64,000 bases of DNA from CAIWHR01 sp963846855. GTDB lineage: Bacteria > Pseudomonadota > Gammaproteobacteria > Burkholderiales > Casimicrobiaceae. Of this stretch, positions 38,387 to 55,969 are shown in pieces. The stretch covers positions 372,001 to 436,000 of the forward strand of contig CAWJXK010000007.1 in the NCBI GenBank assembly GCA_963846855.1, written 5' to 3'. Position 1 is the first letter of the stretch. Each line of letters starts with the position of its first letter. The position numbers were made by a program, and so were the translations under genes. The notes below the pieces were generated by a model. It did no database searches. It saw only the letters and a list, made by a program, of their open reading frames with translations, and was not told the DNA's origin.

Positions 38387-38827
38387 CACAAAAACGTGGT
38401 GTGCAGTTGCATGCGCACACCGCGTTATACGAGTACTTGAGGGAGCGCCGTGCCGGCAACGGTGGCACGGCGGGCCGTCAAAGACCGCAGGGGCGAAAGC
38501 TCAAATGAAGGGCGCGTTCGGATGGGCGATTGGCCAGTTGGCCGGTCGACCGATCGAAGGCAACCGAACCCCGCGCAGATGGTGTCCCCGGACAGGATTT
38601 CCTGGACGTAAGGTCACCGCAGGGTGCGCAGAAACGCAGCGACGGATCATCGCGCACGGTTTTGCGTACACGCGAGAGACGAGGGCGAGTAGGCGCGTTG
38701 CTGGCGAGGCGGAGCGGAGCGAGCGACCGGAGCGTACTTGGATCGTACGTGAGGATCGCGAGCGAGCACCAATGAAGGCAGCGGCGCGCACTCGAGCCCG
38801 AAGGCTCTCGGAAGCAATGGAGACCCA
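38387..38827. other. rplJ leader region
   Basis: 441 nt with no supportable gene. By position this is the long untranslated leader where L10(L12)4 binds to repress rplJL translation in other proteobacteria. Short GC-rich inverted words (for example CGCACACCGCG near 38413 and GAGCGGAGCGAGC near 38710) suggest heavy folding. Open frames across it on both strands have no protein-like character. Confidence 0.55.
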
Positions 38828-39352
38828 ATGAGTCTTAATTTGGAACAGAAGCAGGCGGTAGTCGCGGAAGTCGCGAAGCAGGTCGCCGGTGCTCAGGCCA
38901 TCGTGATGGCCGAGAACCGCGGCATGGCGGTCGCCGACATCACCCGGCTCCGCGCGAAGGCGCGTGCTTGCGGCGTATATCTCAGGGTGGTCAAGAACAC
39001 CCTGGTGCGCCGGGCGGTTGCGCAGACGCCATTCGAGGGGCTGACCGAAAAGATGGTCGGCCCGCTCGCGTACGGCATCGGCAGCGACCCCGTCGCCGTG
39101 GCGAAGGTACTCAATGACTTCGCCAAGGGCAACGACAAGTTCGTGATCACCGGCGGCGGAATGCCCGGCCAGGTGATGTCCCCCAAGGACATCGCCGCGC
39201 TGGCCTCGCTGCCGTCGCGCGACGAGCTGTTGTCGAAGCTGATGGGCACGATGCAGGCGCCGATCGCGAAGTTCGTGCGGACGCTGAACGAGGTACCGGG
39301 CAGGTTCGTCCGTACGCTCGCCGCGGTCCGCGACGCGAAGCCGGCCGCCTGA
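38828..39352 (+). CDS. rplJ: 50S ribosomal protein L10
   Basis: 174 residues. N-terminus SLNLEQKQAVVAEVAKQV, then YLRVVKNTLVRRA, and a C-terminal helix for L7/L12 dimers. Forms the stalk base. ATG at 38828 preceded by GGAG. Confidence 0.97.
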   Translation: MSLNLEQKQAVVAEVAKQVAGAQAIVMAENRGMAVADITRLRAKARACGVYLRVVKNTLVRRAVAQTPFEGLTEKMVGPLAYGIGSDPVAVAKVLNDFAKGNDKFVITGGGMPGQVMSPKDIAALASLPSRDELLSKLMGTMQAPIAKFVRTLNEVPGRFVRTLAAVRDAKPAA

Positions 39353-39407
39353 GGCGCCACGCCTTTCCGACACCGAATCATCAAACCTTACGTATCAGGA
39401 GCCACAC

Positions 39408-39788
<381 letters not shown>

Positions 39789-39805
39789 TGGAGTAGATAA
39801 GTCAG

Positions 39806-39837
39806 CGGCGAATCGGAGGCTCCGCCCCGATTCGCCG
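39806..39837. repeat. Hairpin repeat, copy B (core GGCTCCGCC) after rplL
   Basis: Stem CGGCGAATCGG (39806-39816) pairs perfectly with CCGATTCGCCG (39827-39837). The inner GGC-TCC-GCC has the same triloop as copy A. It begins 17 nt after the rplL stop. Confidence 0.72.
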
Positions 39838-39883
39838 GGGAAGAATCACAAAGCGTTTGCGCCAATCGAGAAACTGAAGTGGG

Positions 39884-39913
39884 GCAAATCGCCGGCGGAG
39901 CCGGTCGATTTGC
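39884..39913. repeat. Hairpin repeat, copy C, inverted core GGCGGAGCC
   Basis: GCAAATCG (39884-39891) pairs with CGATTTGC (39906-39913). The inner CCGGC-GGA-GCCGG gives a GGA triloop, the complement of the TCC loop of copies A and B. It appears to be the same element in reverse orientation, 46 nt after copy B. Confidence 0.62.
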
Positions 39914-40219
39914 TGCAAGAACGGAAAAAGATGGGGGTGGTGGAACTTCACCGCCCCGCTTCGATCAGTGATCGGAGCGAAGCGAGTTCTGGACGAATCC
40001 GCTTCGCTCCGCTTTCTGAAGCGACTGCAGAGAGCAGGCATGGTCGGGCGGCGCAGCGTAGCGCGCCGCCGTCCGCCAGCGGTTGGTAGTGGCCAACCAC
40101 CAAGCCAGGGGGTGCAATGCCCCCGGACAGTCGCACCGATGCGAGCCGCGCCACATTCGGCGCGACCGCAGCGGCCGCCGCCCTCACGCGCGTGCGGCCA
40201 AACGTGATCCGGAGAAGGC

Positions 40220-44320
<4,101 letters not shown>

Positions 44321-44423
44321 GGTTGTGCGTTTCGCGTCCGGCGCGGCGGCAAGCCGTACCGCGCCGGATGCAACGGGATTTTCGCCCGACGCTCAACGCC
44401 CAACGCTCAGCTAAGGAGTCGCA

Positions 44424-48647
<4,224 letters not shown>

Positions 48648-48667
48648 TCAGTCCACTGCAGGAAAGC

Positions 48668-48700
48668 GGGCCGGCGAAGCGATTCGCCGGCCCTTTTTTT
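48668..48700 (+). terminator. Intrinsic terminator of the rpoBC operon
   Basis: GGGCCGGCGAA (48668-48678) and TTCGCCGGCCC (48683-48693) form an 11-bp perfect stem with a GCGA tetraloop followed by seven T. It also lies 6 nt beyond the 3' end of the convergent efflux gene, so it may serve both strands, though only the plus strand has a T-run. Confidence 0.92.
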
Positions 48701-48705
48701 GTCCG

Positions 48706-51700
48706 CTAGCCCTGCGGCTGCGGCGCGGGAGCCGGCACCTCGCGTCGTGCACTGTGATCTGCGCCCAGCAGCATGTACATGGCCGGAACGACGAACAGCG
48801 TGAACAGCGTGCCGATCGACAGCCCAGTGAAGATGACGAGCCCCATCGCGTGCCGGCCGGCCGCGCCGGCGCCCGCGGCAATCACCAGCGGCACCACGCC
48901 CAGCACCATCGCCGCGGTCGTCATCAGGATCGGGCGCAGTCGCACCGCGGCCGCCTCCTCGATCGCCTCGCGCTTGGCCTTGCCGGCAACCTGAAGCTGG
49001 TTCGCGAACTGCACGATCAGGATGCCGTGCTTGCTGATGAGCCCCATCAGCGTCACCAGACCCACCTGCGTGTAGATGTTGAGCGTCGCAAACCCGAGAT
49101 TGATGAACACGAGCGCGCCGAACAATGCCATCGGCACCGAGACGAGGATCACGATCGGGTCGCGGAAGCTCTCGTATTGCGCGGAGAGGCAAAGGAACAC
49201 GACGATGATGGCGAAGATCAGCGTCGTGACGAAGCCGCCCGATTCCTGTACGAACTGACGCGACGGTCCCGAGTAGTCGACTGCGTAGCCCGTGGGAGCG
49301 ACTTCGGCGACCGTCTTGTTCATGAAGTCCAGAACCTGTTTCTGCGACACCGACGGCGCGTAAACGCCGAAGATCGACGAGGAATTGAGCTGCTGGAAGT
49401 GGTTGATGCCTTCCGGAACGACCTCGGTCCGCTCGTGGGCCACGGTGGAAGCCGGCAGAAGCCCGCCGTCCGGCGTGCGGACGTAGTAGTCGAGCACCTG
49501 CGACGAGTTGAGGCGGTCGACCTGCTGCACCTGCGGGATCACCTTGTAGGAGCGCCCCGCGATCGAGAAGTAGTTGACGTAACCGCCGCCGAGCGCGGCG
49601 GACAGCGCGGCGCCGAGGTCCTGCTGGGTGAGCCCCAGCGTTGCGAGCATGTCGCGGTCGACCTCGACCGTCGTCTGCGGTTTGTCGACCTTGAGGTCGG
49701 TGTCGACGAAGAAGAACATCCCGCTCGCTCGCGCCTTCTGCAGCACCGCCTGCGTGACCTCGTTCAGGTTCTGGTAGGGCTCGGTGGTCTTCAATACGAT
49801 CTGCATCGGCAGCCCGCGCGATCCGGGCAGCGGCGGGAACTGGAACGCGGCGACGGTGGCGCCGGCGATGCCGTTCCACTTCTGTTGCAGCTCCTGCTGC
49901 AGCGCGGCCGCATCACGCTTGCGCTCGTTCCACGGCTTGAACAGCACGCCGCCGATCCCCTGGTTGGTCGTCGGGACGCCGGTGATCTGGAACATCTGAT
50001 CGTATTCGGGTAGGGCATGCGCGATCTCGAACACCTGTTTCGCGTAGGTGTTCATCTGCTGCGGCGTCGCGTTCGCCGGACCCAGCACCTGCGCCAGCAC
50101 GACGCCCTGGTCCTCCTGCGGCGCGAGCTCCGCCTTCGACGTCATGAAGAGATACACGACGCCACCGAGCAGCAGCGCGCCCATCACGACCGGAACGAGC
50201 CAGGTGTCGAGCGTCGCATGCAGCAGCCGCTGGTAACGGCTGTGCAGCCAGTCGAACTGGCGGTCGACGAAGCGGACGAAGCGGCCGCTTTCCTGCTCGG
50301 CGGTGAAGATGCGCGACGCCATCATCGGCGAGAGCGTCAGCGCGACGACGCCCGAGACCGTGACCGCCCCGGCCAGCGTGAATGCGAATTCGGTGAAGAG
50401 CGCGCCGGTGAGGCCGCCCTGGAAGCCGATCGGCACGTACACGGCGACCAGCACGATCGTCATCGCAATGATCGGGCCGCCCAGCTCACGCGCCGCCTGA
50501 AGCGCGGCGTCGAGCGGGCCCTTGCCCTCCTTCTTCATGTGCCGGTCGACGTTCTCGACGACGATGATCGCGTCGTCGACGACCAGCCCGATCGCGAGGA
50601 CGAGCGCCAACAGCGTCAACAGGTTGATGGAGTAGCCCAGCACCGACATCACGAAGAACGCACCGACGAGGGACAGCGGCATCGCGATCAGCGGCACTGC
50701 CACGGCGCGAAGGCTGCCGATGAAAAGGAAGATCACCGCGCTCACGATGACGAGCGCCAACACCAGCGTCTTGACCACCTCGTCGATCGAGCTGCGGATG
50801 AACTTGGTGCCGTCGTAGACGATCTCGCCCTTGACGCCCTGCGGCATCTGCGCCTGGATGTCGGGGAACGCGTCGCGCACGCGCTTCGCCACTTCGAGCA
50901 CGTTGGCGTCGGGCGCCACCTTGATGCCGATGAAGACGGAGTTGCGGCCGCCGAACGCCGTCGTGAAGTTGTAGTTCTCCGCGCCGAGTGTCACGTTGGC
51001 GACGTCCTCGAGCCGCACGATCGCACCGTCCTTCTGCTTGACCACGAGGCGCTTGAAATCATCGACGGAGTGGAGGCTGGTGCCCGCCGTCAGGTCGACG
51101 CTGACCATCTGGCCCTTGGTCGTGCCGAGCGCCGCGAGATAGTTGTTGTTGCCGAGCGCCGTGCGCACTTCGCTCGCGGTGACGCCGTAGGCGGCCAGAC
51201 GGTCCGGGTCGAGCCAGGCGCGCAGCGCGAACTGGCGCGCGCCCAGGATCTCGGCGGTCTGCACCCCCTCGATCGAATCGAGCTTCGGCTGGACGACGCG
51301 CGTCAGGTAGTCGGTGACGCTGTTGTTCGCGAGCACCTCGCTGAAGAATCCCATGTACATCGTGTCGATGGTCTCGCCGACCTGAATCGACAGCACCGGC
51401 TGCTGCGCCTCCGGAGGCAACTGGTTGCGCACCGAGCTCACCTGCGTCGTGATCTCGGTGAGCGCCCGGTCGGCGTCGTAGTTGAGGCGCAGCGTGGCGA
51501 TGATGGTCGAGCTGCCCGAGATGCTGGTCGAGGACAGGTAGTCGATCCCCTGTGCCTGCGCGATCGCCGCCTCGAGCGGCTGCGTGATGAAGCCCGCGAC
51601 CGTGTCGGCGTCGGCGCCGTAATACGCGGTCGAGACCGTGACCACGGCGTTCTGCGTGCGCGGATACTGGCGGATCGGCAGATTCATCAGCGCGCGCGCG

Positions 51701-51774
51701 CCGAGCACGAGGATCAGCAGGCTCAGCGTCATCGAGAGCACGGGCTTGCGGATGAAGATGTCGGTGAAGTTCAC
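48706..51774 (-). CDS. RND efflux permease (AcrB/MexB superfamily)
   Basis: 1022-residue inner-membrane drug/proton antiporter. HAE-1-type features: N-terminal FTDIFIRKPVLSMTLSLLI, TM4 proton-relay pair in GLVVDDAIIVVENV (Asp near 400-410), and ISKHGILIVQFANQL in the second half. Two large periplasmic loops and 12 helices are evident. Third gene of a three-gene minus-strand operon with the adaptor 9 nt upstream. The substrate range is unknown. Confidence 0.94.
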   Translation of the reverse strand: MNFTDIFIRKPVLSMTLSLLILVLGARALMNLPIRQYPRTQNAVVTVSTAYYGADADTVAGFITQPLEAAIAQAQGIDYLSSTSISGSSTIIATLRLNYDADRALTEITTQVSSVRNQLPPEAQQPVLSIQVGETIDTMYMGFFSEVLANNSVTDYLTRVVQPKLDSIEGVQTAEILGARQFALRAWLDPDRLAAYGVTASEVRTALGNNNYLAALGTTKGQMVSVDLTAGTSLHSVDDFKRLVVKQKDGAIVRLEDVANVTLGAENYNFTTAFGGRNSVFIGIKVAPDANVLEVAKRVRDAFPDIQAQMPQGVKGEIVYDGTKFIRSSIDEVVKTLVLALVIVSAVIFLFIGSLRAVAVPLIAMPLSLVGAFFVMSVLGYSINLLTLLALVLAIGLVVDDAIIVVENVDRHMKKEGKGPLDAALQAARELGGPIIAMTIVLVAVYVPIGFQGGLTGALFTEFAFTLAGAVTVSGVVALTLSPMMASRIFTAEQESGRFVRFVDRQFDWLHSRYQRLLHATLDTWLVPVVMGALLLGGVVYLFMTSKAELAPQEDQGVVLAQVLGPANATPQQMNTYAKQVFEIAHALPEYDQMFQITGVPTTNQGIGGVLFKPWNERKRDAAALQQELQQKWNGIAGATVAAFQFPPLPGSRGLPMQIVLKTTEPYQNLNEVTQAVLQKARASGMFFFVDTDLKVDKPQTTVEVDRDMLATLGLTQQDLGAALSAALGGGYVNYFSIAGRSYKVIPQVQQVDRLNSSQVLDYYVRTPDGGLLPASTVAHERTEVVPEGINHFQQLNSSSIFGVYAPSVSQKQVLDFMNKTVAEVAPTGYAVDYSGPSRQFVQESGGFVTTLIFAIIVVFLCLSAQYESFRDPIVILVSVPMALFGALVFINLGFATLNIYTQVGLVTLMGLISKHGILIVQFANQLQVAGKAKREAIEEAAAVRLRPILMTTAAMVLGVVPLVIAAGAGAAGRHAMGLVIFTGLSIGTLFTLFVVPAMYMLLGADHSARREVPAPAPQPQG

Positions 51775-51783
51775 GGGCGCTCC

Positions 51784-53028
51784 TCACTGCTCCTGCGGGG
51801 TGGGTGCCGGATTGTTCGCGGGCTGCACCTTGTTGTCGATCACGACCGGCGCGCCGTTCTTGAGCTTCGTCTGGCCGCTCGTCACCACCTGCGCGCCCGG
51901 CTCGATGCCCTTGAGGATCGCGATCTGGTCGCCGCGCTTCGGCCCGGTGGTCACGAACACCTGCTTCGCGACCAGCTGCGCGCCGCCCTTCTCGTCCTTC
52001 TTGTTGTCCTTCTTGTCCTTCCCGTCCTTCGCGTCCTTCGCGTCCATCTTGTCCGAGGGCACGACCTGGTAGACGGTGTCGCCGTAGGGGCTGAACGTGA
52101 TCGCCGTCTGCGGCAGCGTGAGGTACTTTTCCTCGTCGCCCGAGTTCACCTTGACCGAGCCCCACATGCCGGGCAGCAGCTGCTTCCTCGGATTGGCGAT
52201 CGTCGCCTCCACCTGCACGTTGCGCGTATTGAGGTCGACCTTCGGGTTGATCGCGGCGATCTTTCCGGGGAAGCCGTCCTTGAACGCGTCGACGGAGAGC
52301 GTCACCTGTTGGCCGACCGCTATTTGCGGTACCTGTTTCTGCGGGATGTAGAAATCGACGAGGATCGGATCGATCGTCTGCAACGTGACCAGCTTGTCGC
52401 CCGAGTTGAGGTACTGCCCGACGTTCACCGTGCTGATCCCGGTCTTGCCGGCGAACGGCGCGCGGATCGTCTTCTTGGCGATGAGCGCCTCCTGCTGCGC
52501 GACCTGCGCGCGCTTGCTCTTGAGGTCGGCGGCATCCGCATCGACCTGCGCCTTGCTGACGGCCTCGGCGTCGAGCTGGGCCTTGTCCCGCTCGTACACC
52601 GTTGCCGCGAGATCGGCCGCGGCCTCGAGCGAGTGCAGCTGCGCGATCTCGGAATCGGCGTTGAGCTCGGCGAGCACGCGGCCCGCCGCGACCTCGTCGC
52701 CGGACTTGAAATTCAGCGTGCGCACGAGCCCGGCGATTTCCGTGGTGACGTCGACGCCGCGCACGGCGCGCAGCGTTCCGACGGAACCGAGCTGAGGCTG
52801 CCACAGCTGGTAGTCGGCCTTCATCGTGGTGACCGTCGAGGCCGGGATCGGGGCGCTGGCCATGTACTTCTGCATCATGTAGCCCTTGAACACATTGAAA
52901 CCGACGATGCCGCCCAGCAGAATCCCCACCGCGATCAGCATGATCACCATGCGCTTTTTCATCGAGGCCTTCTTCATTCGGCCGGGCGGCGTCGTTGCGT
53001 GCGGATCAACAGCAGCGGGTTCATTCAT
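51784..53028 (-). CDS. RND efflux periplasmic adaptor (membrane fusion protein)
   Basis: 414 residues. One N-terminal helix (about 27-48) anchors it. Lipoyl-like half motifs (VTTEIAGLVRTLNFKSGDEVAAGRVLAEL) flank an alpha-hairpin (125-185), followed by beta-barrel segments. Unusual is a charged low-complexity insertion at 326-349 (KDAKDGKDKKDNKKDEKGG-like, Lys/Asp only) within the barrel/membrane-proximal part. Lies 3 nt behind the outer-membrane factor and 9 nt ahead of the permease. Confidence 0.92.
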   Translation of the reverse strand: MNEPAAVDPHATTPPGRMKKASMKKRMVIMLIAVGILLGGIVGFNVFKGYMMQKYMASAPIPASTVTTMKADYQLWQPQLGSVGTLRAVRGVDVTTEIAGLVRTLNFKSGDEVAAGRVLAELNADSEIAQLHSLEAAADLAATVYERDKAQLDAEAVSKAQVDADAADLKSKRAQVAQQEALIAKKTIRAPFAGKTGISTVNVGQYLNSGDKLVTLQTIDPILVDFYIPQKQVPQIAVGQQVTLSVDAFKDGFPGKIAAINPKVDLNTRNVQVEATIANPRKQLLPGMWGSVKVNSGDEEKYLTLPQTAITFSPYGDTVYQVVPSDKMDAKDAKDGKDKKDNKKDEKGGAQLVAKQVFVTTGPKRGDQIAILKGIEPGAQVVTSGQTKLKNGAPVVIDNKVQPANNPAPTPQEQ

Positions 53029-53031
53029 TTT

Positions 53032-54516
53032 TCACTCCGTGGAACCGGTGGCGGCGCTCGGACGATTCCACCAGCCGCCGCCCAGCGCCTGGAACAGCGC
53101 CGCCGTGTCTGCGTAACGGGTGGCCTGCGCCTGCACGAGGGCGATGCGCGCGAGCTCGTACTGGCGCTGCGCGACCAGCAGCGCGAGATAGTTGACCGCG
53201 CCCAGCTGAAGCTGCCGGCGCGTGAGGTCGAGCGTGGCGGACGCGAGGCGCTCGGCCTCCGCCTGCGCCTGCAGCGTCCGCGCGTCCGTCTCCAGCGCGC
53301 GCAGCGTGTCGGCGACGTTCTGGAACGCCTTCAGCACCGTCTCGCGATACTGCGCTCCGGCCTGGTCGTACGCCGCGATCGCCGCCCGGCGCTGCGCGGT
53401 CAGCGCGCCGCCGTGAAACAGCGGCTGCAGCAGCGCGGCGCCGATGCTCCACACGGAGGGGCCGCCGAGCAGATTGGCAAATTGCGTCGTCTGCGCGCCG
53501 AAGGCGCCCGTCAGCGTGATCTGCGGATACAGGTTCGCGGTCGCCACGCCGACGTCCGCGCTCGCCCTGTGCCACAGCGCTTCCGCGGCGCGGATGTCCG
53601 GCCGCTGGCGCGCGAGCGACGAAGGCAGGCTGACGGGCACCTCCTGCGGCAGCGTCAGCGCGTCGAGCTCGAACTCCGGCAGTGCCGCGTCGCTCGGAAA
53701 TCGGCCGGCGAGCACCGCAAGTTCGTGCCGCGTGCGGGCGAGCTCGCGCTCGAGCGGCGGAAGCGTTGCGCGGAACTGCGCGACTTGCGTGCTCTGCGCA
53801 AGCACCGCGAGGCCGGCGACAGCGCCGAGCTGCTGCTGGCGCCGGGTGAGCTCCAGCACCCTCTCCTCGGAGGCGATGATGTCCTGCGTGGCGCGGATCT
53901 GCGCGCGCAGCGACGCCTCGCGAACGGCTGTCGTGACGATATTCGACGTGAGCGAGAGATACGCGCCTTCGAGCTGGTAACCTTGGTAATCGACCTGCGA
54001 CTGGAGCCCTTCCAGTTCGCGCCGGTTCTTGCCGAAGAGGTCGAGCGTGTACGAGACGTTCACCGACGCGTTGTAGAGATTGAAGATGCTCGAGCCAAGG
54101 CTCGGCTGGCCGAGCACGGCGCCGGTGATCTTCTCGCGCGTCGCGGAAACGTTGGCGTCGACGGCGGGAAACAGCAGATCGCCCTCACCTGCCGCGAACT
54201 CCTCGCGCGCCTGCCGGAGCGTCGCCTCGGCGGCGGCGAGATTGGGGCTGTCCGCGATGGCCGCGCGGATCAGGCGGTCGAGCGGATCTGACTTGAACAG
54301 CGCCCACCAGTCGCCGGGAATGTCGCGGCCTGCGTCGAATCGCTGCGCCGCGCCTCCCGCCGTATTCGGAGCGGCGACGGTCGCCGGCGGGAGCGGCTTT
54401 TCGGTGTAGGCGTTCGTGGGTGGCGCGGCCGGCTCGCGGAAATCGGGGCCGACCGCGCATCCGGCCGCCATCGCAGCCATGACGCCGATGACACACGCGC
54501 GCGGTATTTTCTTCAC
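53032..54516 (-). CDS. Outer-membrane efflux lipoprotein (NodT/OprM family)
   Basis: 494 residues from GTG 54516 (GCAGGAG 9 nt upstream). Signal peptide with lipobox AAGC (MAAMAAGC, Cys about 20). Mature start AVGPDFREPAAPP is typical of NodT-family factors. Contains DWWALFKSDPLDRLIRAA and two outer-membrane efflux repeats. It is the first gene of the operon, whereas adaptor-permease-OMF is the commoner order. Longer in-frame starts exist but lack the lipoprotein signal at their N-terminus. Confidence 0.9.
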   Translation of the reverse strand: MKKIPRACVIGVMAAMAAGCAVGPDFREPAAPPTNAYTEKPLPPATVAAPNTAGGAAQRFDAGRDIPGDWWALFKSDPLDRLIRAAIADSPNLAAAEATLRQAREEFAAGEGDLLFPAVDANVSATREKITGAVLGQPSLGSSIFNLYNASVNVSYTLDLFGKNRRELEGLQSQVDYQGYQLEGAYLSLTSNIVTTAVREASLRAQIRATQDIIASEERVLELTRRQQQLGAVAGLAVLAQSTQVAQFRATLPPLERELARTRHELAVLAGRFPSDAALPEFELDALTLPQEVPVSLPSSLARQRPDIRAAEALWHRASADVGVATANLYPQITLTGAFGAQTTQFANLLGGPSVWSIGAALLQPLFHGGALTAQRRAAIAAYDQAGAQYRETVLKAFQNVADTLRALETDARTLQAQAEAERLASATLDLTRRQLQLGAVNYLALLVAQRQYELARIALVQAQATRYADTAALFQALGGGWWNRPSAATGSTE

Positions 54517-54831
54517 GTTGTCGCGCTCCTGCGGTTGTTGCACGCACACCTCACGGCGACTGCGAGGCGATGAATCAGGCGAATGATTCGCCCTCGACAA
54601 ATCGCAGCCGGTGATCCGTGAGAATCGGTGTGGCGCCGGCAAGAAACCTAGCTATCGGAAGACCCGAGTTCGCAGGATTCGTTCAAGCAGCTGCTTATCG
54701 CATCGGTCCCGCGCACCATTCCGGTGCCGTGGCGCAACATGCGCCGCCGCGTTCCGATGTGCGGTCCGTTGCAAGATTTGCAAGCGGCTGCGCGCCAAAA
54801 GGCGGGATTGGAGCGAAAAATCGCAACCGCG
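54517..54831. other. Spacer between the lysR 3' end and the efflux operon
   Basis: 315 nt without a supportable gene. It should hold the efflux operon promoter (minus strand). The only strong symmetric element is the palindrome at 54578-54592. Confidence 0.5.
54578..54592. promoter_or_regulatory. Palindrome upstream of the efflux operon
   Basis: GGCGAAT-G-ATTCGCC, a perfect 7-bp inverted repeat around one base, 62-76 nt before the start of the outer-membrane factor gene. Its position fits an operator for a dimeric repressor; none of the TetR or MarR type is encoded next to it. Confidence 0.45.
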
Positions 54832-55770
54832 TCAACCGCCGGCTGCGCGAGCGCGCTTGCGCGCTCGCCGCTCCTTGGTGGGCGCGGCCGCCGGCTCGCG
54901 CCAGACGTCAGCGATCAGGTCCTGCAACGCCCGCATCTCGGGCTCCTCGCGCTTCTCGCCCGAGTAGATGAATTGCAGGGTCGTCGCGAGCCGCACGTCG
55001 GACCAGACGACCAGCTCGCCCGCGGCCGTGCTCTCCTGCGCGAGATCCTCGCGGACGAGCGCGACGCCGAGTCCCGAGGCGACCAGCGAGCGAATCACCA
55101 TCTCGTTGTCGGCCTCGATCAGCGTCGCGGGCGCGCTGCCGCGTTCGGCGAACAGCCGCGTCGCGAGCACGTGGTGCGTGCTGATGACGGGCGCCATCAG
55201 CCAGGGCAGCGCGACGATGTCGGCCCAGCTCGCTTCGGCGATGCGGTCGCGCCATGCGGCGGGCGCGGCGATACGGTAGGCGATTTCGCGCAATGCGATC
55301 GAGGCCACGGCCGGATGCGTGAGATCGCCATAGTAGAAACTCGCATCCAGCACAGCGTCGCGCACTTTCTCGAAGGCCGCACCCGACACCTCGTGATGCA
55401 ACTCGATCTCGAGCAGCGGAAAGCGCTCCGTCGCCTGGGTCAGGAAATCCGCGAGGCGGATGAATCCCGGGTCGGCGAGCGTGCCGACCCGCACGTGGCC
55501 CGCGACCTCGCCCTCCATCGCCCGGGCCTTTCCATGCAGCGCCGCGGCGTCGGCCAGCACCTTGGCGGCCTCGGGCAGGAGGCGCTTGCCCGCCGCAGTG
55601 AGAATCATTCCGGCGGGCGCGCGCTCGAAGAGCTGCACGCCCAGCTCGTCCTCGAGCGCCATGATCTGGGCCGAGAGCGCGGGCTGGCTGATGTGCAGCT
55701 TTTCGGCGGCCCGGGTGAGATGGGCAAGCTCGGCGACCGCGATGAAGCCACGTAGCTGGTAGAGCTCCAT
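54832..55770 (-). CDS. LysR family transcriptional regulator
   Basis: 312 residues. N-terminal winged helix (MELYQLRGFIAVAELAHLTRAAEKL, then HISQPALSAQI as the recognition helix), linker helix, and a two-lobe effector domain (about 90-290). The C-terminus is a short Lys/Arg/Ala-rich tail. It reads toward the efflux operon, which is on the same strand 315 nt downstream. A strong palindrome of LysR type precedes its own start at 55802. Likely targets are itself, the divergent DUF3563-like gene, or the efflux operon. Confidence 0.9.
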   Translation of the reverse strand: MELYQLRGFIAVAELAHLTRAAEKLHISQPALSAQIMALEDELGVQLFERAPAGMILTAAGKRLLPEAAKVLADAAALHGKARAMEGEVAGHVRVGTLADPGFIRLADFLTQATERFPLLEIELHHEVSGAAFEKVRDAVLDASFYYGDLTHPAVASIALREIAYRIAAPAAWRDRIAEASWADIVALPWLMAPVISTHHVLATRLFAERGSAPATLIEADNEMVIRSLVASGLGVALVREDLAQESTAAGELVVWSDVRLATTLQFIYSGEKREEPEMRALQDLIADVWREPAAAPTKERRARKRARAAGG

Positions 55771-55801
55771 GATTTTCCGGGAGAATCGATCCTCGCCAAG
55801 T

Positions 55802-55820
55802 GATATTGCATCGCAATATC
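55802..55820. promoter_or_regulatory. LysR-type binding site
   Basis: GATATTGC-ATC-GCAATATC is a perfect 8-bp dyad in an AT-rich patch 32-50 nt upstream of the lysR start. It contains the T-N11-A core expected for LysR-family regulators (ATTGC-N3-GCAAT), so autoregulation or control of the divergent gene is likely. Confidence 0.7.
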
Positions 55821-55969
55821 TAAATTAGTTCAATCGTTTGAGATTATACCGTTGATCCAAAAGAGTGATTTGAACTTGACCCGGCAAGCCCGTATCTTGT
55901 CGTTGTGCAGTGCACCACAAATGCCTTGCACGTTCGTGACAATAGGCCTCACCGGCCTGGGAAAACGCA

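Larger units (their letters stand above)
39789..40219. other. rplL-rpoB spacer with several hairpins
   Basis: 431 nt without a supportable gene. Besides the two hairpin repeats listed separately it holds an 11-bp inverted repeat GGAGCGAAGCG (39974-39984) / CGCTTCGCTCC (40000-40010) and GC palindromes near 40050-40075. In E. coli this spacer carries an attenuator and an RNase III site; an equivalent role is likely here. Confidence 0.55.

Noticed and set aside
38478..38831. Small open frames in the rplJ leader on both strands
   Set aside because: No ribosome sites of note, no protein-like hydrophobic pattern; the region is expected to be a structured leader.
50017..54291. 1424-codon plus-strand frame across the efflux operon
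   Set aside because: Arg/Glu/His-rich shadow of the minus-strand efflux genes with no domain-like segments.
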